From: JBBREP01 sp038202885
GTDB lineage: Bacteria; Actinomycetota; Acidimicrobiia; IMCC26256; PALSA-610
Assembly: GCA_038202885.1 (NCBI GenBank)
Contig: JBBREP010000007.1
Span: 1 to 64,000 of the forward strand
Length of the DNA: 64,000 bases
Reading direction: 5' to 3'
Part shown: in pieces, positions 1-7,766 of the stretch
Layout of the letters: each line of letters starts with the position of its first letter
Position numbering within the stretch: the stretch's first letter is position 1
Notes under the pieces: generated by a model
What the model was told of the DNA's origin: nothing
Databases searched by the model: none
The model's input: only the letters and a program-made list of their open reading frames with translations
Position numbers and translations under genes: made by a program

Positions 1-29
1 ACGATCGCGCCGCGCAGGAGCGGAAGGAA

Positions 30-575
30 CTACAAGATCACCGTGACGTTCTGGAACCAGGCCATCTGGCGCACGCCAGCGAGGTTGATTGCAGCGGGGA
101 TCCACAGACCGGTGAGTGCGATGGCGAAGTTCGTCCAGTTCGACGGGTTGTCGATCCCGAACAGGGATTCGACGTACAGCACCCACGAGGCGACGATGGC
201 CGCGTTGCCGGCAAAGCACGTGATCCAGTAGCACCACGCCGTGAGGTAGCCGGCGAAGTCACCGAACTCGTGGCGCGTATAGGCGTACAGACCGCCTTCG
301 ACGTTCGGGACGCGCCTGGTGAGTTGTCCGAACAGCAGACCGAGCAGCACCGCGCCCACCGCAATGACTGCCAGCGTGATGATCGAACTCGTACCCGCGC
401 CGGCCATCACTGCGGGCATCGTGAACACGCCTGTGCCGATGATGCTGCCGACGACGAGTGCCGTCGCCGACGGAAGGCCAAGCGCCTTGGCCTGGCCGTC
501 GCCAACCGATGGTTCGCCCGGTTCGTTGTGTGGCGCTCTCGGCGTGCCCACCGGAGCATCGATCGTTGCGGTCAT
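30..575 (-). CDS. APC-family amino acid permease, N-terminal part, interrupted by an in-frame amber stop
   Basis: This is the N-terminal 181 residues of an APC-superfamily amino acid/polyamine permease, an inner-membrane transporter. The first membrane segment carries the family's GSIIGTGVFTMP substrate-binding loop, and about five hydrophobic segments follow. The family is normally 430-500 residues. Here translation ends at a TAG (30-32) after VTVIL. The same frame beyond it reads FLPLLRGAI to the window edge, which is how the protein would be expected to continue if a lysine AAG stood in place of TAG. So it is a recent pseudogene, a sequencing error or a readthrough site. I chose ATG 575 because GGAGG lies six bases upstream; a GTG at 593 overlaps that site. 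A DosR-like box lies 78 nt upstream. Confidence 0.75.
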   Translation of the reverse strand: MTATIDAPVGTPRAPHNEPGEPSVGDGQAKALGLPSATALVVGSIIGTGVFTMPAVMAGAGTSSIITLAVIAVGAVLLGLLFGQLTRRVPNVEGGLYAYTRHEFGDFAGYLTAWCYWITCFAGNAAIVASWVLYVESLFGIDNPSNWTNFAIALTGLWIPAAINLAGVRQMAWFQNVTVIL

Positions 576-653
576 CGCGTCCTCCAATTTCACGGGATCG
601 GTGGCTGCGACGCCACGCTGTAGTCATCCTGACGGCGGCGGCGGCTGGCAATC

Positions 654-668
654 AGGGCCAAAGGTCCC
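654..668 (-). promoter_or_regulatory. DosR-like box upstream of the APC permease
   Basis: Read on the minus strand this is GGGACCTTTGGCCCT, one of the best matches to the 15-bp motif shared by this region. It lies 78 nt upstream of the permease start and points toward it. It resembles the mycobacterial DosR/DevR palindrome with a GGGAC half-site. Function is inferred. Confidence 0.6.
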
Positions 669-701
669 GGTCACAGCAGACAAGGGCCCCGGCCGCGCCA
701 G

Positions 702-1379
702 TCACGCGCCGCGTTGGTCGGCGACGATGCGGCCTTCGACGAGTTGGAGCACCCGGTCGGCGGCGGAGGTGAGGCGAGGATCGTGGCTGACGGCGAGCAC
801 CGACCCTCCGGCATCGCACACGGCGCGTAGGAGCCCGATCACCGCTGCGGCCGTCTCGTCGTCGAGGCTGCCCGTGGGTTCGTCGGCGAGCACCAACTTG
901 GGGTCGTTCGCGAGTGCACGCGCAACGGCGATGCGCTGGCGCTCGCCACCAGAGAGCTCTGGGGGACGCACATTTGCTTGCGCATCGAGCGCCACCTGGT
1001 TGAGCAAGGTACGCGCACGCTCGTGGCGTTGCGAACGTCCGAGCTTGCCCCCGAGCAACACGACCTCGATGTTCTGCTGGGCATCGAGGTGGGGGAGCAG
1101 GTTGTGGAGCTGGAAGATGATGCCAACCTCGTGGCGCCGGTAGCGGTCGAGGTGGCGTCGGTGTCGCGACAACGCGCGCCCGTGCACGGTGATGAGGCCG
1201 GCGTCGGGACGGTCGAGCGCGCCGGCAAGGTGGAGTGTGGTGGATTTCCCGCTGCCGGACGGGCCTTCGAGAACCACGAACTCGCCCACGCCAACGGCGA
1301 ACGTCACACGATCGAGCACCACACCTCGGTCGCCTGGGTAGGTCTTGCACACCTGTTCGAACTCGAGTGCGCTACTCAT
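702..1379 (-). CDS. ABC transporter ATP-binding protein, MacB/LolD type
   Basis: This 225-residue cytoplasmic ATPase would power the FtsX-like permease encoded just upstream. Walker A is GPSGSGKST (about residues 39-47), the signature is LSGGERQR and Walker B is LVLADEPT, followed by a switch histidine in VSHDP. Length and motifs match the MacB/LolD/FtsE group, which serves exporters or mechanotransmission complexes rather than importers. Its start lies 8 bases inside the permease gene, so the two are translationally coupled, and both follow a universal stress protein gene. No periplasmic partner or substrate-binding protein is encoded nearby, so the substrate is unknown. Confidence 0.92.
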   Translation of the reverse strand: MSSALEFEQVCKTYPGDRGVVLDRVTFAVGVGEFVVLEGPSGSGKSTTLHLAGALDRPDAGLITVHGRALSRHRRHLDRYRRHEVGIIFQLHNLLPHLDAQQNIEVVLLGGKLGRSQRHERARTLLNQVALDAQANVRPPELSGGERQRIAVARALANDPKLVLADEPTGSLDDETAAAVIGLLRAVCDAGGSVLAVSHDPRLTSAADRVLQLVEGRIVADQRGA

Positions 1380-2490
1380 GTTGCAACGCCACGAGTGGTG
1401 TCAGCCGCGCCGCACGGAGAGCTGGATAGAGCGCCCCGAGCACGGCCATGCCGAACGCGAAGCCGAGCGCCCGTCCGAAGATCGCGGCGTCAAAGGTCGG
1501 CTTGAACACGCCGACGAGTTGCGGCACATGCGTGAGACCCTCCACCGCCCCGATACCCACACCGATGCCGGCGCCAGCACCGATCAAGCTCACCAACAAT
1601 GCCTCGCCGATCACGAGGCTCAGCAGGCGCAGCCGGCTCCAACCAACGGCGCGCAGCACGCCGAACTCGCGGATCCGTTCGTAGAAGGAGAGCAGCGATG
1701 TGTTCATCACGCCGGTGGCGCCGATGAACAGTGCCAGGATCGAGCCACCGATGTTGGCCGCCGTGATCAACACGAGATTGCGATCGACCCGGCCGTAATC
1801 GCTCTCGCTGCGCGCCGTTGCGAGCCGCGGGTTGGCGGTTTCGATTGCCTTTTGAACGGTTGGTATGTTCACGTGCGGACCCACCTGCACGAACGCCAGC
1901 GTGAAGATCCCGGGCTGACGCTCGTTGGCCTGGAGGGTCGTGAGCGGGAACATCGCCGTGGTGTCACCAATGACGTTGTTCGTGGTGAAGACGCCCACGA
2001 TCCGGAAGTTCTGATCGCCGACCTTGAAGTTCGAACCGACATCGACACCGAAATCCTTCGCTGCTCGCCAACCGAGCATCATCTCGTGCGGTGCTGTCGC
2101 GGTAAATGTGCGGCCCCGCAGGACGATCACGCCGTACGACGCCTCGTCCTGCGGACGGATGCCGACCTGAATGAAGAAGGGATGCGCGGCGTTGAGCTTC
2201 GTCGTGGTGATGAACACGCCAACCGCGCTCTCGACGCCTTTGGTCTTGCGGATCCCGTCGATGTCGTCTTGCGACAAGGCGCTGTACAGCACGTCCGATG
2301 CGCCGCGCTGCGACACGCTGAAGTCGGCGTTTCCTGTACGGAGGATCGCTACGGCGGTCTGCCGCAGCGAATACGTGAGCACGCCGAGTGCGAGGACAGC
2401 GGTCACGCCGATGCCGACCGCGATTGCGGTGACGGCCGCGCGTAACTTGCGGCGCCACACGTTGTGCGCGATCAGCCCCAGGAATGTCAC
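1372..2490 (-). CDS. FtsX/MacB-like ABC transporter permease
   Basis: This 372-residue membrane protein has one N-terminal transmembrane helix (after NVWRRKLRAA), an extracytoplasmic domain of about 210 residues, and three C-terminal helices ending in the RAARLTPLVALQ motif typical of FtsX-domain permeases. It pairs with the ATPase at 702-1379. The frame is open to 2703, but I chose GTG 2490 because it overlaps the stop of the upstream universal stress protein as GTGA and begins exactly at the conserved VTFLGLIAHN. Location behind a usp gene and a DosR-like box suggests stress-induced export, which is inference. Confidence 0.9.
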   Translation of the reverse strand: MTFLGLIAHNVWRRKLRAAVTAIAVGIGVTAVLALGVLTYSLRQTAVAILRTGNADFSVSQRGASDVLYSALSQDDIDGIRKTKGVESAVGVFITTTKLNAAHPFFIQVGIRPQDEASYGVIVLRGRTFTATAPHEMMLGWRAAKDFGVDVGSNFKVGDQNFRIVGVFTTNNVIGDTTAMFPLTTLQANERQPGIFTLAFVQVGPHVNIPTVQKAIETANPRLATARSESDYGRVDRNLVLITAANIGGSILALFIGATGVMNTSLLSFYERIREFGVLRAVGWSRLRLLSLVIGEALLVSLIGAGAGIGVGIGAVEGLTHVPQLVGVFKPTFDAAIFGRALGFAFGMAVLGALYPALRAARLTPLVALQHE

Positions 2491-2924
2491 GGCACGATGA
2501 CCAGCGGACGATCGAGGACGTGCGCGAGTTCGTGACTTGTGCTGCCGAGCACCAACTCCGCGAACCCACCGCGACCTCGGCGGCCGGTGACGACCATCTC
2601 GGCGTTTTCGTGCTGCGCGACCTCGGTGATGATCGATGCCGGGGTGCCTTCGGTACACACCACGCGGAATGGCACACCGGCGGCGGCGAGCGGTCCGCAC
2701 CACTCGCGCCGCACGTGTTCACGCAGCTCGTCGCGATCCGGCTCGAGGACCGCAGATACGGGCATGTACGCCGCGCCGAGCCCGATCCCTGCGTAGACCG
2801 GCATGACGATCGCGTGCACCACGACAACCTCGGCGTCGAGGGCCTTGGCATGGCCCGCGCACCACGCAAGGGCTCGCTGCGATTGTTCGGAACCATCGAC
2901 GCCGACGACGATTGTGGCTTGCAT
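2487..2924 (-). CDS. Universal stress protein, single UspA domain
   Basis: This 145-residue cytoplasmic protein has the UspA fold: an IVVGVDGSEQSQRAL start and the ATP-binding motif G-x2-G-x9-G-S-T in GRRGRGGFAELVLGSTS near the C-terminus. Single-domain Usp proteins bind ATP and adjust metabolism under starvation or hypoxia. It is divergent from the DevR-like regulator gene, an arrangement recalling Rv3134c next to devR in Mycobacterium, and it heads an operon with the ABC exporter by a GTGA overlap. AGGTAGG precedes the ATG. A weaker DosR-like box lies 81 nt upstream. Confidence 0.93.
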   Translation of the reverse strand: MQATIVVGVDGSEQSQRALAWCAGHAKALDAEVVVVHAIVMPVYAGIGLGAAYMPVSAVLEPDRDELREHVRREWCGPLAAAGVPFRVVCTEGTPASIITEVAQHENAEMVVTGRRGRGGFAELVLGSTSHELAHVLDRPLVIVP

Positions 2925-3005
2925 GAACCTACCTACCTGTCATCGACCAGTCGAGCTGGAAATCGGGTGCGGCTTCAACCAACCATGCGTGTGGTCGCGC
3001 GGCCC

Positions 3006-3020
3006 AGAGGCGAAGGTCCT
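3006..3020 (-). promoter_or_regulatory. Weak DosR-like box upstream of usp/ABC operon
   Basis: The minus strand reads AGGACCTTCGCCTCT, four to five positions from the local consensus but in the expected orientation, 81 nt upstream of the usp start. It could also act on the divergent response regulator gene. Confidence 0.4.
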
Positions 3021-3067
3021 GGTTGCGCAGGCATTCGGCTGTGCGCACCGGTAGGCTGCCGCGCCTG

Positions 3068-3745
3068 ATGGGCGACACCGAACAGGCTCTGATCCGGGTA
3101 TTCCTGGTCGACGATCACGAGGTCGTGCGGCGCGGCGTGCGCGAGATCCTCGAAGCCGAGGCTGACCTCGAGGTCGTCGGCGAGGCCGGAACGGCCGAGC
3201 AAGCGCTGACGCGGATCCCGCCCACACGGCCCGACGTTGCGGTGCTCGACGTGCGGCTTCCCGACGGCGACGGCGTCTCGGTGTGCCGCGAGATCCGGTC
3301 TGAGCATCCCGAAATTCAATGCCTGATGCTGACGTCATACTCCGACGACGAAGCCTTGTTCGAAGCGATCATGGCGGGCGCGTCGGGCTACCTGCTCAAG
3401 CAGATCCGAGGGACCGACATCGTCGACGGAGTACGGCGCGTCGCGAAAGGCGAGTCGTTGCTCGATCCAATGGTCACCAAGCGTGTGCTCGATCGCCTGC
3501 GCACACCACCGGAGAAGGACGCGCGGCTGGCCTCGCTCACTGCGCAGGAGCAGCGGATCCTCGAGTTGATCGCGGAAGGCTTGACGAACCGCCAGATCGC
3601 CGACACGATCTACCTCGCCGAGAAGACCGTGAAGAACTACGTATCGAACCTGCTCGCGAAGCTTGGCATGGAACGCCGCACCCAGGCTGCGGTGTACGCG
3701 GCGCGGCTGGGCACGCACGCATCCGGTCACGAACCCACCGCGTAG
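3068..3745 (+). CDS. devR: NarL/FixJ response regulator, DevR/DosR-like
   Basis: This 225-residue two-component regulator has an N-terminal receiver domain (acidic pair in VFLVDDHE, phosphoacceptor Asp61 in AVLDVRLPDG, conserved Lys in YLLKQ) and a C-terminal LuxR-type helix-turn-helix. The recognition region AEKTVKNYVSNLLAKLGMER is almost the same as in mycobacterial DevR, which is why I place it there. It likely binds the 15-bp motif found upstream of the surrounding genes. I chose ATG 3068 over a TTG at 3023 because the receiver domain begins right after it. The kinase gene is separated by a convergent PNPOx gene, so the pair is not in one operon. The symbol is by similarity. Confidence 0.9.
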   Translation: MGDTEQALIRVFLVDDHEVVRRGVREILEAEADLEVVGEAGTAEQALTRIPPTRPDVAVLDVRLPDGDGVSVCREIRSEHPEIQCLMLTSYSDDEALFEAIMAGASGYLLKQIRGTDIVDGVRRVAKGESLLDPMVTKRVLDRLRTPPEKDARLASLTAQEQRILELIAEGLTNRQIADTIYLAEKTVKNYVSNLLAKLGMERRTQAAVYAARLGTHASGHEPTA

Positions 3746-3763
3746 CCCGACGCGAATCCGCGC

Positions 3764-4177
3764 TCAGGCAGGCATCGTGCCGAACGCTCGCCCGGTCATG
3801 TGCTGCGTGGGGATACTGACAAACTGATCGCCGCCTCCCGGCCCCCACGCCGCGAGTGGCAAGGCGCGGGCCCGTTCGAGCGCCCCCTCATCGCGGATTT
3901 CGGTGGCGTGCCCGACGACGAGCACGCTCCAGCCGCCCGAGTGATCTTCGGTCACATCGTCAACCTCGAAGCCAGCAACCGCACCGATGAGCGCGTTGCT
4001 GAGCTTCGATCCATGGGCCGTGCGGAACACGACCTCACCGTTCCACAGCGCGTACTTCACCGGCAGGATCGCGGGGAGTGCTCCCATGCTCACCGACACG
4101 CGGCCCAGCCGGTGCTGTGCGAGCAGGCCAAGACACTCGTCGGCGGAGAGGTGGCGGAGCGATGCAAGGGCATTCAT
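3764..4177 (-). CDS. Pyridoxamine 5'-phosphate oxidase-fold (PNPOx-like) protein
   Basis: This 137-residue protein has a split beta-barrel flavin-binding fold. It begins with a short helix (LSADECLGLLAQH), then the GRVSVSMGALPAILPVKYAL strands and VVFRTAHGSKLSNAL. Such proteins in actinobacteria bind FMN, F420 or heme; the exact cofactor cannot be read from sequence. Rv3129 of the mycobacterial DosR regulon belongs to this fold family. The gene lies tail to tail with the response regulator and head to head with the histidine kinase. A DosR-like box lies 37 nt upstream. Confidence 0.85.
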   Translation of the reverse strand: MNALASLRHLSADECLGLLAQHRLGRVSVSMGALPAILPVKYALWNGEVVFRTAHGSKLSNALIGAVAGFEVDDVTEDHSGGWSVLVVGHATEIRDEGALERARALPLAAWGPGGGDQFVSIPTQHMTGRAFGTMPA

Positions 4178-4214
4178 GGCCCCTCACGATGGCCGATGAG
4201 CGCCCCTGCGCCAA

Positions 4215-4229
4215 GGGTCGAAGGTCCCG
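4215..4229 (-). promoter_or_regulatory. DosR-like box between PNPOx gene and histidine kinase
   Basis: The minus strand reads GGGACCTTCGACCCT, one mismatch from the local consensus. It is 37 nt upstream of the PNPOx start and 49 nt upstream of the kinase start on the other strand, so it could control both. Confidence 0.55.
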
Positions 4230-4278
4230 CATCGGACAGGGCGAACGCCACCCGACGGGCGTAGAGTGGGCCACGGTT

Positions 4279-5739
4279 ATGCAGGAGGAAGTGCCGACAA
4301 GCGGGGTGCACGCGCCCAGTTCGAGTGGACTTGCACCCGGTGCTGTCCGCCCACTTTCCGACACTGGGCTGAGCGACGAAGCGGTCTGGGGCTTGCTGGA
4401 TGCGACCCCCGACGCCATGATCGTGGCCGATGAAGCCGGGGTCATCCTGCTCGTCAACCGTCAGGCCGAGACGCTGTTCGGTTATGACCGTTCCGACCTG
4501 TTAGGCCGTTCCGTGGAGGAGTTGCTGCCTGAGCGGCTGCGTCAGGTGCATCGGGCCCACCGCACTCGCTATCGCGTCGAACCCCGTGTGCGCACGATGG
4601 GCGCCGGGCTGACGTTGTTCGGCCGAACGCGCGGCGGCGCCGACTTCCCCGTGGAAGTCAGCCTGAGTCCAATGCAGACCGACGACGGCTTGCGCGTGGT
4701 TGCCGCGGTCCGCGACATCACCGAACGGGTCGCGGCCGAGGCCGAAGCCCGAGCGATCGCCGAGATGCTCGACGCCACGAGCGATGGGGTCGTGATTCTC
4801 GATGCAGAGACGTTGCAGTTCACGTATGTGAACCAGGGTGTCGTGGACCAGGTCGGCTACTCCCGCGACGAGCTGGCGGGGATGACGATGCTGCACATCG
4901 CGCCCGAGTTCGATGAGCGCACGCTCCGTGCGTTGCTGGCCCCGCTCGAAGCCGGCGAGATAGACGCGACAACGTTCACCACCGTGCACCGCCATCGTGA
5001 CGGTTCCGATCGGCCAGTCGAGATCCTGTTACAGGCTCGCCGGAACGAGGATGGCCGCCCGAGTTCCTACGTGAAGGTCGTCCGCGATATCAGCGATCGC
5101 CTCGAGGCCGAAGGCCTGCTCCGCCAGGCCGAACAAGACCTGCTCATGCTCGAAGATCGCGAACGCATCGCCCGCGACCTACACGACATCGTGATCCAGA
5201 AGCTGTTTGCCGCGGGCATGAGTGTGCAAGCCGTGACCGCGCGCACCACCGATCCCGAGAATGCTCGCCGGCTTGGCGCAGTCGTGGATGACCTGGATCA
5301 CACCATACGAGAGATCCGTTCGGTGATCTTCAGCCTCCACGCGGATGTCGCGTCCGGTACCGGGCTTCGCATCCAAATCCTGCGGGTTGTGTCCGAAGAG
5401 CGCCATGTGCTTGGTTTCGACCCGCGCGTATATTTCGACGGTCCGGTCGACGCGATCGACGACGGCATTGCCGTCGAGTTGCTCCCGACGCTGCGCGAAG
5501 CACTGTCGAACGTTGCCCGTCACGCCGGGGCAACATCCGTCGAGGTCTTCGTGGCGTGTAAGGATGGCGTTGTGCTCCGGCTGCTCGACAACGGATGCGG
5601 GATATCGCCGACACCGTCTCTGGGCAATGGGATCCGCAACCTCAGCGAGCGGGCCATCAAGCTCGGGGGTCACTGTTTCGTCACGGCGCGGCCTGAGGGC
5701 GGAACGCAACTCGAGTGGCGCATCCCGAAAGCGCTCTAG
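4279..5739 (+). CDS. Sensor histidine kinase, PAS-PAS-HisKA_3-HATPase, DevS-like
   Basis: This 486-residue kinase has two PAS domains (about residues 36-155 and 160-285), a HisKA_3 dimerization helix with phosphoacceptor His302 in RIARDLHDIVIQKLFAAGM, and a HATPase domain with N-box EALSNVARHA, DNGCGI and a GNGIRNLSERA lid. The H-box closely resembles mycobacterial DevS/DosT, but those kinases sense oxygen through heme-binding GAF domains, whereas this one has PAS domains and no membrane segment. It would phosphorylate the DevR-like regulator at 3068. I chose ATG 4279 because the upstream open frame overlaps the divergent PNPOx gene. The CoA-transferase gene follows after 40 nt. Confidence 0.9.
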   Translation: MQEEVPTSGVHAPSSSGLAPGAVRPLSDTGLSDEAVWGLLDATPDAMIVADEAGVILLVNRQAETLFGYDRSDLLGRSVEELLPERLRQVHRAHRTRYRVEPRVRTMGAGLTLFGRTRGGADFPVEVSLSPMQTDDGLRVVAAVRDITERVAAEAEARAIAEMLDATSDGVVILDAETLQFTYVNQGVVDQVGYSRDELAGMTMLHIAPEFDERTLRALLAPLEAGEIDATTFTTVHRHRDGSDRPVEILLQARRNEDGRPSSYVKVVRDISDRLEAEGLLRQAEQDLLMLEDRERIARDLHDIVIQKLFAAGMSVQAVTARTTDPENARRLGAVVDDLDHTIREIRSVIFSLHADVASGTGLRIQILRVVSEERHVLGFDPRVYFDGPVDAIDDGIAVELLPTLREALSNVARHAGATSVEVFVACKDGVVLRLLDNGCGISPTPSLGNGIRNLSERAIKLGGHCFVTARPEGGTQLEWRIPKAL

Positions 5740-5779
5740 CAACGCGTTCCGCGCGCACTCACAGAATGGCTGGATCATC

Positions 5780-7057
5780 GTGAGTGCTGTTGCTGCTTCC
5801 GCGCCCGAGGCCGTGCTGGCGCACGTTGCAGCCGGTTCGGACATCATCGTGCCGCTCGCAAACGGTGAGCCGCGGACACTGATCGATGCCCTCGACGCGC
5901 ACGCGCGCGACCTCACGAAGGTCCGCGTGCATCAGATGCACGCGCTCCATGACCATCCGTACATCCACAACGCGTACGGCAGCCACCTGCGCCACGTCTC
6001 GTACTTCTTGTCGCCCGTGACGCGTGCGGCCTTCGCGAACGGCGAGTGCGACCTCGTGCCCGTCGACTTCAGCGAGATGCCCCTCACGCTACGCCGTGCG
6101 GTGAAGCGGCCGCTCGTGCTCGCGGCCGCGTCGCCGCCCGACCGACACGGTTATGTCTCACTCGGCACGAACGCCGACTACACGGCCCGCTTCATCGGAC
6201 GCATGCCGTTCTTCATCGAGACGAATCCGAACATGCCTCGGACGTTCGGTGAAAATTCATTGCATCTGAGTCAGGTCGTCGGCATGACCGAGGCCGAGTA
6301 TCCGCTGCTCGAGGTGGAACCACCGTCGTCATCGGCGCGCGATCATCGCATCGCCACCTTTGTGGCGGAGCGGATCCCCAACGGGGCCACGCTCCAAGCC
6401 GGTATCGGCGCAATCCCGAACGCGATTCTTGAGCTGCTCCGCGACCACCGTGACCTCGGGCTGCATACCGAACTCATCTCCGATGGAGTGATGGACCTCT
6501 TCGAGTCCGGTGCGCTGACCGGTACACAGAAGGTCACGCGGCCCGGGAAACTCGTCGCAACGTTTGCGCTCGGTACGCGCCGCCTCTACGACTTCCTGCA
6601 CGACAACTCGGCGGTCGAGTTCCTCCCCGTCGATTGGGTCAACGATCCGCGAGTGATCGGTCGTGAGGAGTGCTTCGTGTCGATCAATGCGGCGATCGAA
6701 GTCGACTTGCTTGGCCAGTGCAACTCAGAGGTGATCGCCGGCCAGTATCACTCAGGGAGTGGCGGCCAGACCGACTTCGCGCGCGGCGCGATGTTCAGCG
6801 AGCACGGCATGGGCTTCGTCGTCTTGCATTCCACGACGGGCGGTGACTCGATCTCGCGTGTCGTCTCCCGCCTGTGCCCGGGCGCGCCAGCGACCACGAT
6901 GAAAAACACCGTTGATCATGTGGTCACCGAGTTTGGGATCGCGGCGCTCCGCGGTCGCTCAATGGCGCAACGAGCTCGGGCCCTCATCAAAATCGCGCAC
7001 CCGAAGTTCCGTGACGGACTTCGTGATGAAGCTCGAAGCCTCGGCCTGTTGCACTGA
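5780..7057 (+). CDS. Acetyl-CoA hydrolase/CoA-transferase family protein
   Basis: This 425-residue cytoplasmic enzyme belongs to the acetyl-CoA hydrolase/4-hydroxybutyrate CoA-transferase family (usual length about 430). Family stretches visible are LQAGIGAIPNA, ELISDGVMDLFESGALTG, GQYHSGSGGQTDFARGA and the C-terminal VVTEFGIAALRG. It would exchange CoA between acetate and another acyl group, conserving energy when respiration is limited. The exact acyl substrate is unknown. GTG 5780 fits the start of homology; no strong ribosome binding site is visible, and the gene sits 40 nt behind the kinase, so cotranscription with it is likely. Confidence 0.88.
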   Translation: MSAVAASAPEAVLAHVAAGSDIIVPLANGEPRTLIDALDAHARDLTKVRVHQMHALHDHPYIHNAYGSHLRHVSYFLSPVTRAAFANGECDLVPVDFSEMPLTLRRAVKRPLVLAAASPPDRHGYVSLGTNADYTARFIGRMPFFIETNPNMPRTFGENSLHLSQVVGMTEAEYPLLEVEPPSSSARDHRIATFVAERIPNGATLQAGIGAIPNAILELLRDHRDLGLHTELISDGVMDLFESGALTGTQKVTRPGKLVATFALGTRRLYDFLHDNSAVEFLPVDWVNDPRVIGREECFVSINAAIEVDLLGQCNSEVIAGQYHSGSGGQTDFARGAMFSEHGMGFVVLHSTTGGDSISRVVSRLCPGAPATTMKNTVDHVVTEFGIAALRGRSMAQRARALIKIAHPKFRDGLRDEARSLGLLH

Positions 7058-7113
7058 ACCCGCGCTCGCGTTCGTGCGTGGTCCGGACTTGGGTGATGGC
7101 ACCGACTCCGTGA

Positions 7114-7145
7114 GGCGGCGAGGAAACGCGAGCGCGAGCGCCGCC
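7114..7145. terminator. Possible bidirectional terminator hairpin
   Basis: A 7-bp GC stem (GGCGGCG at 7114-7120 with CGCCGCC at 7139-7145) lies in the convergent gap between the CoA-transferase gene and the small gene on the minus strand. There is no T-run and the loop is 18 nt. Confidence 0.3.
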
Positions 7146-7180
7146 GGGCGGCTGTGGGGAGCGCGGGCATACGTCATGGC

Positions 7181-7486
7181 TCATGCCGCCTTCACTGGCC
7201 GACTGAGCGCCAGCCGCACGTCGAGGAGCGCGTCGATGATCGGTGCCGCAGGGGTGGTGGAGCTCCCGAACGACTCGACCCAGCCGCGCAGTTCGTCGGC
7301 GAGCGGCAACGTCTCAGGGCATCGCGCAGCCCGCATGAGGTCGGCCACGACGGTGACGTCATTGCGCGTCACGAGACGGCGCCCTCCCACAAAGGTCAGC
7401 GCGGTGTCGACCCGAACGACAGGATCCAGAGACTGTGGGTGGTGACGGGGGTGGTCCGCCTGTTGGAGTAAGTCGTTCACGCTCAT
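7181..7486 (-). CDS. Small conserved-looking protein of unknown function under a DosR-like box
   Basis: I do not recognise this 101-residue protein. It is soluble, with no signal peptide or membrane segment. A polar N-terminus (SVNDLLQQADHPRHHPQ) is followed by VRVDTALTFVGGRRLVTRNDVTVVADLMRAA-like alternating sequence. The start at ATG 7486 is well supported by AAGGAGG seven bases upstream. A DosR-like box lies 51 nt upstream, in a gap shared with the site-2 protease operon, so it is probably a regulon member. The mycobacterial DosR regulon also contains several small proteins of unknown function, but I see no clear similarity to one. Confidence 0.7.
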   Translation of the reverse strand: MSVNDLLQQADHPRHHPQSLDPVVRVDTALTFVGGRRLVTRNDVTVVADLMRAARCPETLPLADELRGWVESFGSSTTPAAPIIDALLDVRLALSRPVKAA

Positions 7487-7537
7487 CAGATGCCTCCTTG
7501 TGTGGACGTACCTTCGCAAGGACACGAAGCCGGCTCT

Positions 7538-7552
7538 AGGGCCGAAGGACCC
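7538..7552 (-). promoter_or_regulatory. DosR-like box upstream of the small unknown gene
   Basis: The minus strand reads GGGTCCTTCGGCCCT, one mismatch (T for A at position 4) from the local consensus, 51 nt upstream of ATG 7486. Confidence 0.6.
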
Positions 7553-7632
7553 CACCGCACCGGGATCCTCGGGCGGCCTACCCAGATTCTGCGCGCGTCG
7601 AACGCAATCTGTACCGACGGCCTTCTCGGGCT

Positions 7633-7647
7633 GGGACTTCCGGCCCT
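7633..7647 (+). promoter_or_regulatory. DosR-like box upstream of the site-2 protease/PEP synthase operon
   Basis: The plus strand reads GGGACTTCCGGCCCT, one of the closest sites to the motif. It lies 59 nt upstream of a 19-codon leader and 115 nt upstream of the protease start. With the box at 7538 it forms a divergent pair. Confidence 0.65.
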
Positions 7648-7706
7648 CCCTGGTGCAGTGCTGTGCCTGCGATGCTCATGACGGCAACCGAGCAGAGGAA
7701 CAATCC

Positions 7707-7766
7707 ATGGCACAGAACGTCCGGGTCGATGCCCAGCCGCCGTGCCGACACACGGGCCGACGATGA
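7707..7766 (+). CDS. Possible 19-residue leader peptide coupled to the site-2 protease
   Basis: ATG 7707 is preceded by AGAGGA about nine bases upstream and opens a 19-codon frame reading MAQNVRVDAQPPCRHTGRR. Its TGA overlaps the ATG of the site-2 protease as ATGA. The protease start has no clear ribosome binding site of its own, so translation of this short frame may deliver ribosomes to it. No attenuator hairpin is obvious. It could also be an incidental frame. Confidence 0.4.
   Translation: MAQNVRVDAQPPCRHTGRR

Noticed and set aside
2491..2703. N-terminal extension of the FtsX-like permease into the usp gene
   Set aside because: It is a shadow of usp; the GTGA overlap gives a better start at 2490.
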